Shown here in pieces: positions 12,523 to 24,500 of a DNA stretch of 64,000 nt (position 1 is the first letter of the stretch; each line of letters opens with the position of its first letter). This stretch comes from Nelumbo lutea (taxonomy: Eukaryota; Streptophyta; Magnoliopsida; Proteales; Nelumbonaceae): NCBI GenBank assembly GCA_022828595.1, contig JAKGHH010000008.1, positions 7,491,728 to 7,555,727 on the forward strand. Reading direction: 5' to 3'. The position numbers and the translations under genes were made by a program. The notes below the pieces were generated by a model. The model saw only the letters and a program-made list of their open reading frames with translations, ran no database searches and was not told where the DNA came from.

Positions 12523-15500
12523 AGCTTGGCTCGCGAGCCTCATGAGCCAAGCTTGGTTGAAACCAAGCTGAGCTTGAGTAGCTCGTGAAGAGCTCGGCTC
12601 GTGGCCACCGCTACCCATCTTCCTCGCACAAACTGCAGCTATTCACAAAGATCATACCCTTTCTCCTCAGGATATCTATAGTGGGAATGTTACCTTTCAA
12701 AGCAACCCAGATAAGGAATTGAACTTTGAGAATTATGCTGTCAAGTTGATGCTTTTTAGGGAGTCCCTGAAACCAAGAAGTGTCCAGCCCTTTATCCTAC
12801 CTTATTACTGTTTGGTGCGTAGATAATATCCCAACATGTGAACTTATGGGGGGTTTCTTAAAGAATTTCCTGTCAAGAGGAGTTTGCAGAAGAGGTTTTA
12901 CAAGAAATCTCTTCATCTTCCCCTACTTGTTATCCTCTTCTTATTCTATTGTTATTTTTAAAACCATGATTTTTTTTCTTTATTCTCATTTTTTCAAAAT
13001 TGTAGTTTTTTTTTTTGTGGTTAGTGGTTGAGAGGTTCTTGATTTCTCTCTCTCTCTCTCTCTCCCTCTCTCACACACATGCACACATTTTTATCATATT
13101 TAGTGGCTGGTAAATATGTTTTAATTAGTTAGGTTAACAATATGCCTATTTAATTCAGTTTTATGGACTTTGTTTGATAAATTCAATTTTATGTATTTAA
13201 AGTGATGGAACTTGTAATCATTATCAGGATGTATGCTGTTTTAATTGACAGAGTATTGATCAAATTGATAACTTGAATAAGTTAAGATGTTTGATTATTT
13301 CCATTTGATATGACAGAGTATTGAGCAAATTGGTAACCGAGCTGACCGTATGAGAATTGGAACTGAGGAACTTTTCTTATATTCGAGTACTGATATTGAG
13401 GTTGAAGCTTTAGCTTTTTTATTTTTTCCTTAAGATTTTCAACTTTCGCCATAAATATTATTTGTGGAAACATGAAATCGATAATGTCATTTGGCAAACT
13501 GCCTTACTACTGTTTATGTATTCAAGTTACAAATTGGGAATACTTTGTTTCTTTGTACTCATTTTGGATTGTTCAGCAGTCATGGATGAATTGATCAAAC
13601 ATATTTATGATGTGGTCCCTGGTTCATTTTGTTTGTTGATGACATAGTATTAATTTATGAATCTAAAGAAGGATTAAAATTTTATCCATGGAGGTTTTAA
13701 AAATGATGACTAAATCACTACAATAGGATACACACAGTAGTAATAGGAGTGGAAATCAGGGTAACTTGAGATTGGAGACTAAGAGATGTCTCAATGTGGC
13801 CTCTTTCATTACCTTGGTTCAATAATCCATAACAAGGGAGAGATTGAGAATAATGTTTTTTTATTGATGAATAATAGTAAGTTTATTGATTCAGAAGAAA
13901 ATTAGAGTGAGTTCATACATCATCCCAGTGAGAGGCGCGAGCTGCAGCCCTTCCTTGAAACTTACAAGTAAACTAGGAAAGAAAAACAAGAATCACAACT
14001 GAGCCCAAAATAAATCTTCCCTATTTACCCCTTGCTTAGCTAACACATCTAACAAGGTATTTGCTGATCTCCCCACCCACTGTACAGTGACCAACATATT
14101 CCTTGTCAACCAACTAAATTTCTTCATTTCATTCTTGTATTGCCACATAGCCTCTTCTGAATTTTTCAACCAACCCACCACCACTTTGGAATCCCCCTCG
14201 ATTATTAATTGTTGTACCCCCAGCTGGTTTGCAAATTGGACCCCTTGTACAGCAACTAAAAGTTTTGCCCTGATGGAATTCCCAATTCCCAAAGGACCTG
14301 AGTAGAGCAACAAAATCTCTCCCTTCTCATTTCTCAAAGCACCCCCCATTTATGATAATCCTGGATTACCCATGCTACTTCCATCAAAGTTCAACTTAAT
14401 TGAGCCTTCGGGTGGAGGAGACCAACTTGTAATTGATTTGTCCTTTAAAGATGAGCACCTTGCTACTGCTAACAAATTTCTCCAAATGTCATTAAAGGAG
14501 AATTAACGAAAGATTTCCAAGGTCTTCAGCCAATGTATTGCCCTGTTTAACACACAGTCTTTCAAATCTTGGCTGTTCCTTTCCTTATCTTGAAAAATTC
14601 AGAGATTCCTTTCTTCCCAAAGTCCAAGTCAAGGCAGCACGAGCACATCTCCACATAATTCTCCCTATTTTTGTAGGCCAATAAAAGGTAGAATGGTTGA
14701 AGAGCATGTGGACTTCTGCTGGTAGACTCCAACTACCCCTAAACAACGAAAGTAGCCAAGCCCAAAGGTCTGCAGAAAAGGGACAAGATACTAATAGATG
14801 GTAACAATCCTCACCGTGAGCTCTACAGAGGATACACCAATTAGGAGAAATATAGAGAAAAGGTCTTCTTTTTTGTAGGTTGTCTAAAGTGTTTACTTTC
14901 CCATGGAAAACTTCCCAACAAAAGCCATAATTTTTGGGGGGACTTGCCTACACCAAATTTCTTTTGACGGAAAGGGTTGGTGAGTAGAAAGTTGAGAGAT
15001 GGACTTGAAAAAAGAAGCACAAGTGAAGGTTCCATTGGGTCTAGGAGCCAAACCCTCTTATCTGGCTTGGAGATCCAAACAAACCTGATTAAGACACCCA
15101 AGCAAAAAAGAAAGAGACTCAATTTCAGCATCCCTAAGTCTTCTACGAAAACCAAAATCCCATGTAGGATCTAAGGGTGTTTCCAAGGGTGAGACAAATT
15201 TTGAAACCACCTCTTTTTTGTACAAAGAAATAGAAAAAAGCTAGGGGAACAAATCCTTTAACGGTGAGTCTCCTACCCAAATATCCTCCCAAAAAAGGAT
15301 AGAGTTGCCAGAACAAACTTCATACCTGATAAAATTGAGGAATTGAGGAAGGGTGTTGTGAATAGCCTTCTAAGGTGCTGCTAGTTTAGCTTGCCTCGAT
15401 ACACTAGCATCCCATCCATTCTTTGACCTCCCATGAATGCTTCCCACCACCTCATGCCACAATCTCTCTCTTTCCAAAGGCCATCTCCACAACTATTTCC

Positions 15501-18500
15501 CTAACAGAGCTTGATTCTTTCTAATTACCCTCCCAATTCCCAAACCCCCATCTTCTTTACTTCTGCACACAATTTCCCAATTAACCAAGTGATCATTTTT
15601 CTCTTGTCCCAGCTCCCATAAGAAGTCTCTCATCAACTTCTCCAGTTTCCTAGCTTCCCTAACTAGTATCCTAAAGACAGACAAATAATAGGTAGGTAAG
15701 TTAGCCAAGGTAGCTCTTATTAGGGTAATTCTTCCTCCTAAAGAGATATAGTTCCTCTTCCAAGAGACTAATCTCTTCTCAAATTTTTCTAACACTGGGG
15801 TCCAAAATCTACTCTCCCTAGGATTTGCCCCTAAAGGAAGCCCTAAATATGACATAGGCCAAGCAGAGGTGGAACACTCAAGACACTCCGCAATAGCCTC
15901 GACCTCCCCTACCTCCAAATTTATACCTGCTACGCAACTCTTTTCTAAATTTATTCTCAAATTAGAGACACTTTTAAATCCTTTTATTAGCTCCTTTAGG
16001 TTTGCTACCTTTTCACTAAGACCTCCTTCACCAAAAATCATTAGGTCGTCTGCAAACTGAAGGTGGGTGATGGGGACTTGGTGTCTCCCTATTCTCCAAC
16101 CCCTGATGGCATCTTCGCTGGCAGTCTTAGTAATGATCCTACCAATCACATCAGCTACTAAGGTAAAAAAGAATGGTGAAAGTGGATCCCCTTGCCTGAC
16201 ACCCCTGCAAGCTGGAAAAAAAACCCTCATCGTACCATTTACCAGAATAGAGTAGTGACAAGTACTGATACACCCAAAGATCCAACAACACCACTTGTCC
16301 CCAAAACCACCATTCTGCATAACCTCTAATAGAAACTCCTAGTCCACCAAATCATAGGCATTTTCAAGATCCAGTTTACAAATGAATCCTTTCCTACTAG
16401 ACCTTTTCATTTCCTCCACACACTCATTCGCAAATAAGATCTGATCTGTTATTTGTCGCCCTTGAATGAAAGCCCCCTAAGTTTCACTAATGATGGTAGG
16501 GAGGACTGTTTTGATTCTCAATGAGAGCACTTTAGCCAGAATTTTATAGATGCTTGTCACCAGACTAATAGGCCTATAATCTTTTGGGTGGTTGGTATCA
16601 TTCTTCTTAGGTATCAAGGCCAAAATGGTGGCATTAATTCCAGGGCTTATAGTGTGATTGTCTGCAAATTCCTTAAAGACTTCAGCTAGATCATCTTTCA
16701 ACACCTCCCAACAGTCTTGATAAAAACCCATTGTAAAGCCATCTGGACCCGAAGAGTTCTTTGAGCAACCAGTCTCCTGCTGGTAGACACACCAGTTGCC
16801 TTTGTCCCTTCCCAAAAAATTCAGTCAAAGCTATGAAGAACCCCTTTCTATTCCTCTTACATTCAACAACATATCTTCTCCCTTCTAGTGTATAAAATCC
16901 TGTCAGTTTATCTGCTTACCTTTTGAACAGGCTCCAGCTATGAACTTTCTTAGCCACTCGATCACTTCTATTCCTTCCAGCAATATTGTACCCTTTTTTG
17001 CTTCCCTTACCTTCAGGCTTACCTTCCCCTTGATTCTCATCTCTTCGAACAAGAGATTTTTTGCTTCTATCTTCAAGGATCTCCTCCACTGACCTGCCTG
17101 CACGAACTCCATCCCCTCCATTTACATTCCCCACCAGCCTATTTTTTTGACTCTCACACTTCTTTCTTCCCCTTCTCTTCTCCTATCAAGGTTTTCATCC
17201 ACAAGCAATGCATCATTTACAAAGACTCCTCTTCATGATGTTATGAAGTTTTGAGAATAATGTTGCATATAGAATTAGAGCAAGTTAGATAAAATTGATG
17301 GATGCATCTAGTGTCTTATGTGATAGGTGCTCTTCTGCCAATCCTTAGAAAAGTATTCTCAAATTTAAGCTTTACTGGTTGTTTCTATTTGATAACTGAT
17401 ACTATCAAAGATGCATCAACAGAGTGATGTTTTGGGTGGTGGGGCAAGGCCACAAGAGGCTTCTAAATGAGTTCTCTGCATTTTTAAAGTGGTTGGGGTA
17501 AAAAAAATGTGTTTGTGTCTGACATTCTTTCCTTGGGACAGATCAGGCATAAAGTGGAAAAATCAAAAGGTCATGATTTTACTGTTTAACTGGCCTTTTA
17601 GATTGTTCAACCCATGAAAACCATCGAATAACTTCGACCTGGAAAGCTCACCTGGTCACCAGTTCAATCATCCATTCTGGTAAACACTGCTTCAAAGTTG
17701 AAAAATCTATTGGATGAAGGCAAAATAAAAAAAAAAGAGGTAATGCTGAACTCTTAGATATAACAACATTATCGATGGATCTTCTGTTACCAAAGATGCA
17801 TTGGTTTGTTTCTTTCAAATAGTCAAGCATATTGCTAAAGGAAGCAAGTTCAATAATATAGCCATATCTGAATTAAGTCATGAATGTTTCCAGGACCGCC
17901 CAATGTATGCCAAGCTTTGTCAAAATGTGTGATGTAGGACCAGCTCAGTTCTAGTCCTTAGAGAATGTGAATGGTCTTCTTGGATCAGAAATTTATGGCT
18001 GTTGATAGGGTGCCCCAACTACAAAGGGAGTAGGACTTCCCACAGCTACCTGCTTGGACTGTAGAGTAGAGGCTACACACAGAACTAGAAAAGGATCTTG
18101 AAAAGAAATGTATTTCTGAAACACTGCCTTCCCTAACCATCTTTGTTAAATCATCGATAACATTAGTTTTTTGAACACTTAATTCATCAATCAACCATTG
18201 TGATGAATCTTCACCTCGCTTATCCAAACTCTTAACTGCAACATTTGGAACCTTTCCTTCGACCTCTAGCTTAGGAATCACCATCTCTATGTGTTCTGCT
18301 ATCCTTGGTTCTTCAACAAACTCTAAGACTCCTTCCATTGTTGATGTTGGTGGAACTTGTGCTGTCAGGTTGTAATTCTTGAATTAGTTTTATTTGAACT
18401 TGAAAGATAAAGTCACTTACTTTCTTATTAGGATCTACTACAGTCAACAAATTTGTATTTTGCACATGAATTTTTTTTAACTTGCTCCTCTTCTATTTCT

Positions 18501-21500
18501 TCTTGATCATTAACCTCAAGCTGATCATGGGTGTTGGAAACTCCAACAATTAATGTTTTTTCTTGGCCTGCACCCTCTTGATTTTTAATATCTACAATTT
18601 CTATAGCTTGAAATTCTTCTTCTTTAGCTTCATCCTCAATTTCAGCTATAGGACAGGCATCAACATGCAAGGAATCATTTACTTTCTTTTCAACTTTGTA
18701 CCTTCTTCCCATTGACTTCAAGTTCTTTGTTGTACTGTTGCTTCTTCTTTTGCTCGAAATTAGTCAACTCCATATATAGATCATCATGGAAGTCTAGTAG
18801 GATGTACTTTTCTTGCAAAGACCTCTTCATCTCTGCCCATGTATTAATTGCATCATCACTTCTATTTTCTAGTTATTGCTCAGTTTTCCACCATACTTTA
18901 GCATGATCTGTCAGCTTCATGCACGCAAATCTAATCCTTTGTTTGTCAAACATATCATGCCAATTGATGGAGCGCAATCCGGCCGGTCTTAGCTGTCTGC
19001 GGCCTTGCTTTCGAACGGGGTAGCAGGGAACCTGAAACGGAGGAGATGGGAAAGCTCCGGGGGGAACCCGGTGTAGAGGCTCCGAAGCTCAAGTTAGAAT
19101 CCTTCAAAAGCAAGGTAATACCAGATAGCGCAAAGTTTTTGCATACCTCTGTTGTCGGGGGGCAGGGGACTCTTATAATCACTTCGTGCACTCGTCCCGG
19201 GGCCCTTGTTAGGTCAGGTATGATTACCCTTGTGCTTGTCAATTCGGCCATCGTCCTTTCTGCTGAGACATAAGTGTCACTGCCTAACCGTCATCTAACT
19301 GGAGATGGCGGTGTCAGTGGCGGTGGCAGGTGGCCGTTCAGGGTGCTGCCACCAAACGTCAGATCCCAAGTCAGTCAGGCGTGGCGCCCTTGGGCACGAA
19401 CTTCCTTAGTGTCAGGCGTGGTACGACTTGTTTGGTTTTGGTGCCAAGTGATGCGAAGTGCTGAGCGAGGCGGTCTTGAGCTCGGCGAAGTGTATCCCGA
19501 GCTGTTACAAGGTGGGTCAGTTCGGCGAAGTGTATCCCGAGCTGTTACAAGGTGGGTCAGTTCGGGCCCCCGATAGGGAGCTCAGTTCGCTAGTGTCCCC
19601 TTGTTCCCGCCTAGGCTTGGCCCCTTTTGCCGAGCTGTTGTTTCTGCCACGTGTCACGTAATAGAGAGGTCGGGCCAAATCTTCCTTCATCAATTGCCCC
19701 CCACTCCTTGCATCGGGGGTCTTGCCATGGTGCGGGGAGTTTTCGCGAGGTAGCAGGTGGATTTGTCCCGTCCTTCGAACCTTCACTGCACGAGACGCTT
19801 TTGCTAGGGTTCTTTCGGTTTCCGAGAAGGCTGGAAACGTGCTTACTCAAGAACGCTGGTGGTTGTGACAGCGCGCGTTTTAAATTTCAAACCAATTCGC
19901 GCCGTTGGGACGTGACAGCGGGTCATTTAAAAAAAGCGCGCCTCTGCTGTACGTGCGCGGGCGACTGTCAGGGAGACGTGTGGCGCATCAGTTTCGGAAA
20001 AGACGCGTGTCGAAGTGACGTCGGTTTCAAAAAGACGTGCGCTGACGTTACGCTTTTTTCGGAAAGACGTGCGCCAATCACGTCTCGACCTTAAGGGTTG
20101 TGTGGTCGGTAAGAACGTGGGCCATCGGATCGTCTTTGGTCTGCACGGTCGATTCTTGGTTACTGTAGCTATAAATAGTGGGGGACCCCGGTTGGTTTGT
20201 CACTTCTGCGGTTTGTCTACTGAGTTCGCGTCCAACCTTTCAGCTCGCGTCCAAGTCTTTTCCAGCTCCCGTCAAGGCTGGTTATACAGTCTTCACGGTT
20301 CTTTGGCTTGTTCTTCAAACTTTCCGGTGAGTACTTTCTTGAATCCATCTTTTCACCAATGTCTAGCTTTGATAGCTCAGATGATTCTTCGAGTAGGGCC
20401 GACGTAGGTTCCACCAATCGAGCCGTGTCCCCAGACTGCCTCAGTGATCCTGAGGTGGAGCTTGAGGACCATGAACTAGTAGGCCGAGTCGCTTCGGGCA
20501 GTTTGGCGTCTACCTCCCGCCGAGGTCGGATGCTAGACAGGTTTGGTCCTTCGACCATGACGCCTGAGGGGCTTCAATCCATACTTCTGTCTTACAATCT
20601 TTCTGGGGGGTACACATATTTTATTCCTTCGGGCAGCTTTCCTTGGGAACACGGTCCTGACGAGATCGTGATTTTTCGAGAGCAGCTCGCTGCGGGGTTG
20701 CGACTTCCTTTCCATCCCCTTCTCGTCGAAGTCATAAACCACTTCGGTGTCACCATTGGTCAGCTTCATCCGAACTCTATTCGGAACCTGGTGGGGACAG
20801 TTTCCCTTTTTTGCGAGCAGAACTTCCCCTTGGACTTAGAGATATTCTCCTCTATCTTGATGCTCAAGAGACAGGCGGGTTCTCTTCCTGGGGGGAGACA
20901 GGCGTATTACCTTTCTCCTCGCCAAGGTTTTAAGCTTCTTCACGATCTTCCTAATAAGGTCCCGGCTTGGAAGCGGGACTACTTCGGCGTGCGAAGTGCA
21001 CAAGGATGGCCCTTTCAGACCGGGTGGGGTGAGGCCGCTCCCGATTTAGGCGTAACTCTCGATAAAGAGACGGTGAAGGGCCTCCGGCAATGGGCACGAC
21101 AAGGCTTAAAGTGCCACCACTACTTAACGGAGGCCAAGCTTATTGCACCCGGCCTGAGTTTGGGTAGGTTTCTAGCTATGCGGTTCTTGCTTGCTCTGTT
21201 CTTTTCGTTTTTTTTATTTTTTTTATTTTCTGATGTCGAACTCGTTTCTACAGGTGTCATGGACGCGGAGAGAACTCGTGGGGGGCGTTTGTTTCAAGGT
21301 ATGAAGAGGAGGAAGCGGGTCGCCAAGCGAACTCGTACCGAGCTGCCCCTGGATGAGGAGCCCCAAGTTCCAGACCATACGCCGGAGGATCTGCCCAGGG
21401 AGCCCGAAGTGACTCCACCGGTGCACGAAACTGCCGGGGCGCCTTACGCTGAGACCACTCATACGGGCGCTCCTGCGTACTCAAGTGCTCCTGCTCATTT

Positions 21501-24500
21501 CGGGTCTGCTCATACGCGGGCTGGGCCCTCAGGCTCGGGAGTTCAAGGGGAGTTTAGGAGCGTGCTGACGCCGAACTACGCTCTTCAGAAGAGTAGGGAC
21601 ACTACTTTCCCTGAGGAGGTCGCGGCGTGGACCGATCTTCCCTTTAATCAGGTCGCTTGCCGCGCCGTAACACATGCCATGGTGGTAAGTTAGATTCCGT
21701 CTTCCTTTTTTATTCTGTTGCTTCTGCTGTCATTTGCTCACTTGTTTCTTTTGGTAGGTGAATTCTTCAATTCATGCCTTGGCGGCCCAAGTGGAGAGGA
21801 GCTCGCGATAGGCGCGAGCTGCTGAGGCTGCCGCTCATGCTGTTGAAGAAGCCTTCCGTGCTACAGAGGCAAATACCTGGGCTGCTGAGGCGGCTGCTTA
21901 TGCTGCTGAAGAGGCTACTCGCGTCGCGATGGCCAGGCAGGCGAGGTCTCACCGTGACGCCGAGGCCATGGGGGTAGTTGTCAAGCATATGGCGGACTTG
22001 AAGTTGGATTTGCAGCATCAAGTCGAATATCTTCAAGAGGACATCAGGGAGAGAACACAGATTTTTTCCCAAGGCATTGAAGACGCCAAGAAGAAGGCAG
22101 TTGAAGATTACATTGCCTCTCCGCGTTTTGACGATCTGATGGTGGACTCTTACAGGAGGGGGTTCAAGTTGAGCCAGTGGATGATTCGGAATACGTACCC
22201 CGACCTCGACGTAAGTGCCATAACCACTTCGCGTATAACTCAGGAGATGGCCAGTGCTGCCGATGGCGAGCCGGACTCTGAAGGAGAGGCAGGGCCTTCG
22301 GGTGTTGTTGAAGTGCCTTCCGATGGAGAAGAAGTGGCTCCGGGCATGTAAAATTTTTTTTTTTTTTTGCCAATGTACTGTTTCTTGCAATGGAGTGTCT
22401 TTTTCCCCTTGCTCATCTTCTCCGAGTTGTTTCTTTGCCACTGTCCGGGTTATTAAATTTCCGCGGTCTTATGCCGCGAACTAATTTTTTGCCGAGCTGA
22501 TAATATGCTCTTCTATGCTTGTCTACGCCGAAGTTCCTCTTGGCTTGCCTTGTGACACATAGGGCCTGATTTCGTCCACTTCGCTTGGTGGTTTATAGGT
22601 AGTATCGCCTTAAGTTCATGATGTTCCATGCTCGAGGTACTCGTTTGCCTTCCAAGGTTTCGAGTTCGTATGCGCCCCCGAGCGCTCTTTTTACTTTATA
22701 GGGCCCTTTCCAATTAGGCCCAAGCTTGCCCATGCCGGGTTCGGGCACCATAATCTTACGAAGGACCAGGTCGCCGACTCGGAAGCTTTGTTGCTTTACT
22801 CTGCTATTGTAGTAGCGAGCTACCTGCTGCTGGTATGCCGTTGTTCGGATGTGCGCGAGGTCCCTTACCTCGTCCAGTAGGTCGAGGTTGGTGCGTAACT
22901 CGTCTCCGTTCGTTCGATCGTCGTATGTTTCTAATCGCAACGTTGGTATTTCGATTTTCGCCGGGATCACTGCTTCAGTGCCGTAGGTGAGGTTGAAGGG
23001 GGTTTCTCCCGTGGCTGCTTTTTCGGTAGTTCGGTGAGCCCATAAGACACTTGGTAGCTCTTCGGCCCACAATCCCTTAGCTCGATCCAGACGTGCTTTC
23101 AGTCTGCGCAAGATGGCTCTGTTCATTACTTCCGTCTGACCGTTTGCCTGCGGGTGCGCGACTGACGTGAAATTTTGCCGAATCCCCATGTTCTGGCACC
23201 ACTCTTGGAACTTGATATCCTCGAACTGTTTGCCGTTGTCGGAGATTAGTACCCGAGGTAATCCGAACCGACATACTATGTTCTTCCAAAAGAAGTTCTG
23301 TATGTTTCGAGCCGTAACAGTTGCCAGAGGTTCGGCTTCTATCCACTTCGTAAAGTAATCTACTGCAACAACTAAGAATTTTCTTCCGCCTGTTGCTGGT
23401 GGGAATGGTCCTAGGAGGTCGATGCCCCATTGTGCAAAGGGCCACGGGCTGGCGAGGTATTTGAGGTCGGAGGCAGGTTGATGGTGGATGTTAGCGTGCT
23501 TCTGACACTTGTCGCATTTTCTGACGAGCTCGACAGCTTCTGCCTTCATCGTTGGCCAGTAGTATCCTTGTCGAAGTGCCTTTTGGGTGAGTGCTCTGCC
23601 CCCCAAGTGTCCGCCGCACAGGCCTTCATGAGTGTCGCGGAGTACGAACTCGGCTTCGGTAGGTCGCAGGCAACGCAAATAGGGGAGCGTGTACGACCGT
23701 CGGTATAACCGTTCGTCTATTATGACGTATTTGGCCGCCTGGCGCTGCACCCTCTTGGCCGCATTGCGTTCTGCAGGGAGGGTTCCGTCTATCAAGAAGC
23801 TCGCGAGTGGATTGATCCAGCTCGGCTCTGCTTCTAAGACGGGAGCAACCTCCTCTGTCCTCCTGAGAATACTAGGCCGAGGTAAGTCCTCTATGTACAC
23901 AGTTCTCATATTGTTGTGACTCGTACTGGCTAACCGGGACAGAGCGTCGGCCTCAGTGTTTTCTGACCTCGGGATTTGCTTGATGATGTGTGACTGGAAG
24001 TTGAGCAGGGCTTCTTTTACTTTGGCCAAATATGCGATCATGGAGAGATCGCGTGCTTCGTGCTCGCCAGTAACTTGGTTCACCACGAGCTGAGAATCGC
24101 TGCAGATGACCAAGTGTTTTGCCTTTACCTTTCGCGCTAGGTCCAGCCCGGCGATCAGTGCTTCGTACTCTGCCTCGTTGTTGGATGTCGCGAACTCAAA
24201 GCGTAGTGCGTATTCTAATTTTGTGCCGCCCGGGCCGCACAAGACTATTCTAGCTCCGCTGCCTTGCCGGTTCGAGGAACCGTCCACGTGAAGGATCCAG
24301 GGCTCCTCATCCCAGTTCGCGCTTCGCCTGATCAGGAGAGATGCCACACTGGCTGCTACTTCACGGGGTTCGGACTCTATGGGCTCAGGAGCTCCGGGTT
24401 CGCCCGAACTGGGGACCTCGGGCTCGACCTGTGGGGCTTCGTGGCTGAAAGTGCACTCGGTGATAAAATCTGCCAAAGCTTGGACCTTGATAGCGGTTCT

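Larger units (their letters stand above)
11810..12790 (-). mobile_element. LINE 3' fragment (zf-RVT) in intron 4, split by a MITE
   Basis: On the minus strand 12780-12620 encodes [20 protein letters not shown] and NSCSLCEED, and 12280-12021 continues HLLILCSYF, then [12 protein letters not shown] and [15 protein letters not shown]. Together these form a typical zf-RVT module. It is interrupted at about 12285-12616 by a MITE-like block. No RT remains, so the copy is 5'-truncated. Confidence 0.82.
13858..17250 (-). mobile_element. L1-type LINE copy a, internally deleted, 14-bp target duplication
   Basis: The element is flanked by TTGAGAATAATGTT at 13844-13857 and 17251-17264 and ends on the left in a T-run, that is, a poly(A) tail on the minus strand. 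From 5' to 3' (right to left) it has a short leader, the ORF1 start (17121 to about 16800), an abrupt join into reverse transcriptase (16765 down), zf-RVT and RNase H (14349-13993). The rest of ORF1 and the whole endonuclease are missing. At 3.4 kb it is roughly half the size of copy b without its copia insert. It lies inside an RTE fragment. Confidence 0.92.

Noticed and set aside
17648..17830. Possible LINE endonuclease remnant on the minus strand
   Set aside because: Only 60 residues without a clear motif; left as unassigned.
19274..20407. Plus-strand frames across the Tat 3' LTR and up to the TATA box
   Set aside because: They run through LTR subrepeats and the ACGT cluster, have no domain and end upstream of the accepted antisense start.
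22077..22441. Minus-strand frames over the third exon of the antisense gene
   Set aside because: They are shadows of that exon, whose coiled-coil-like composition is on the plus strand.
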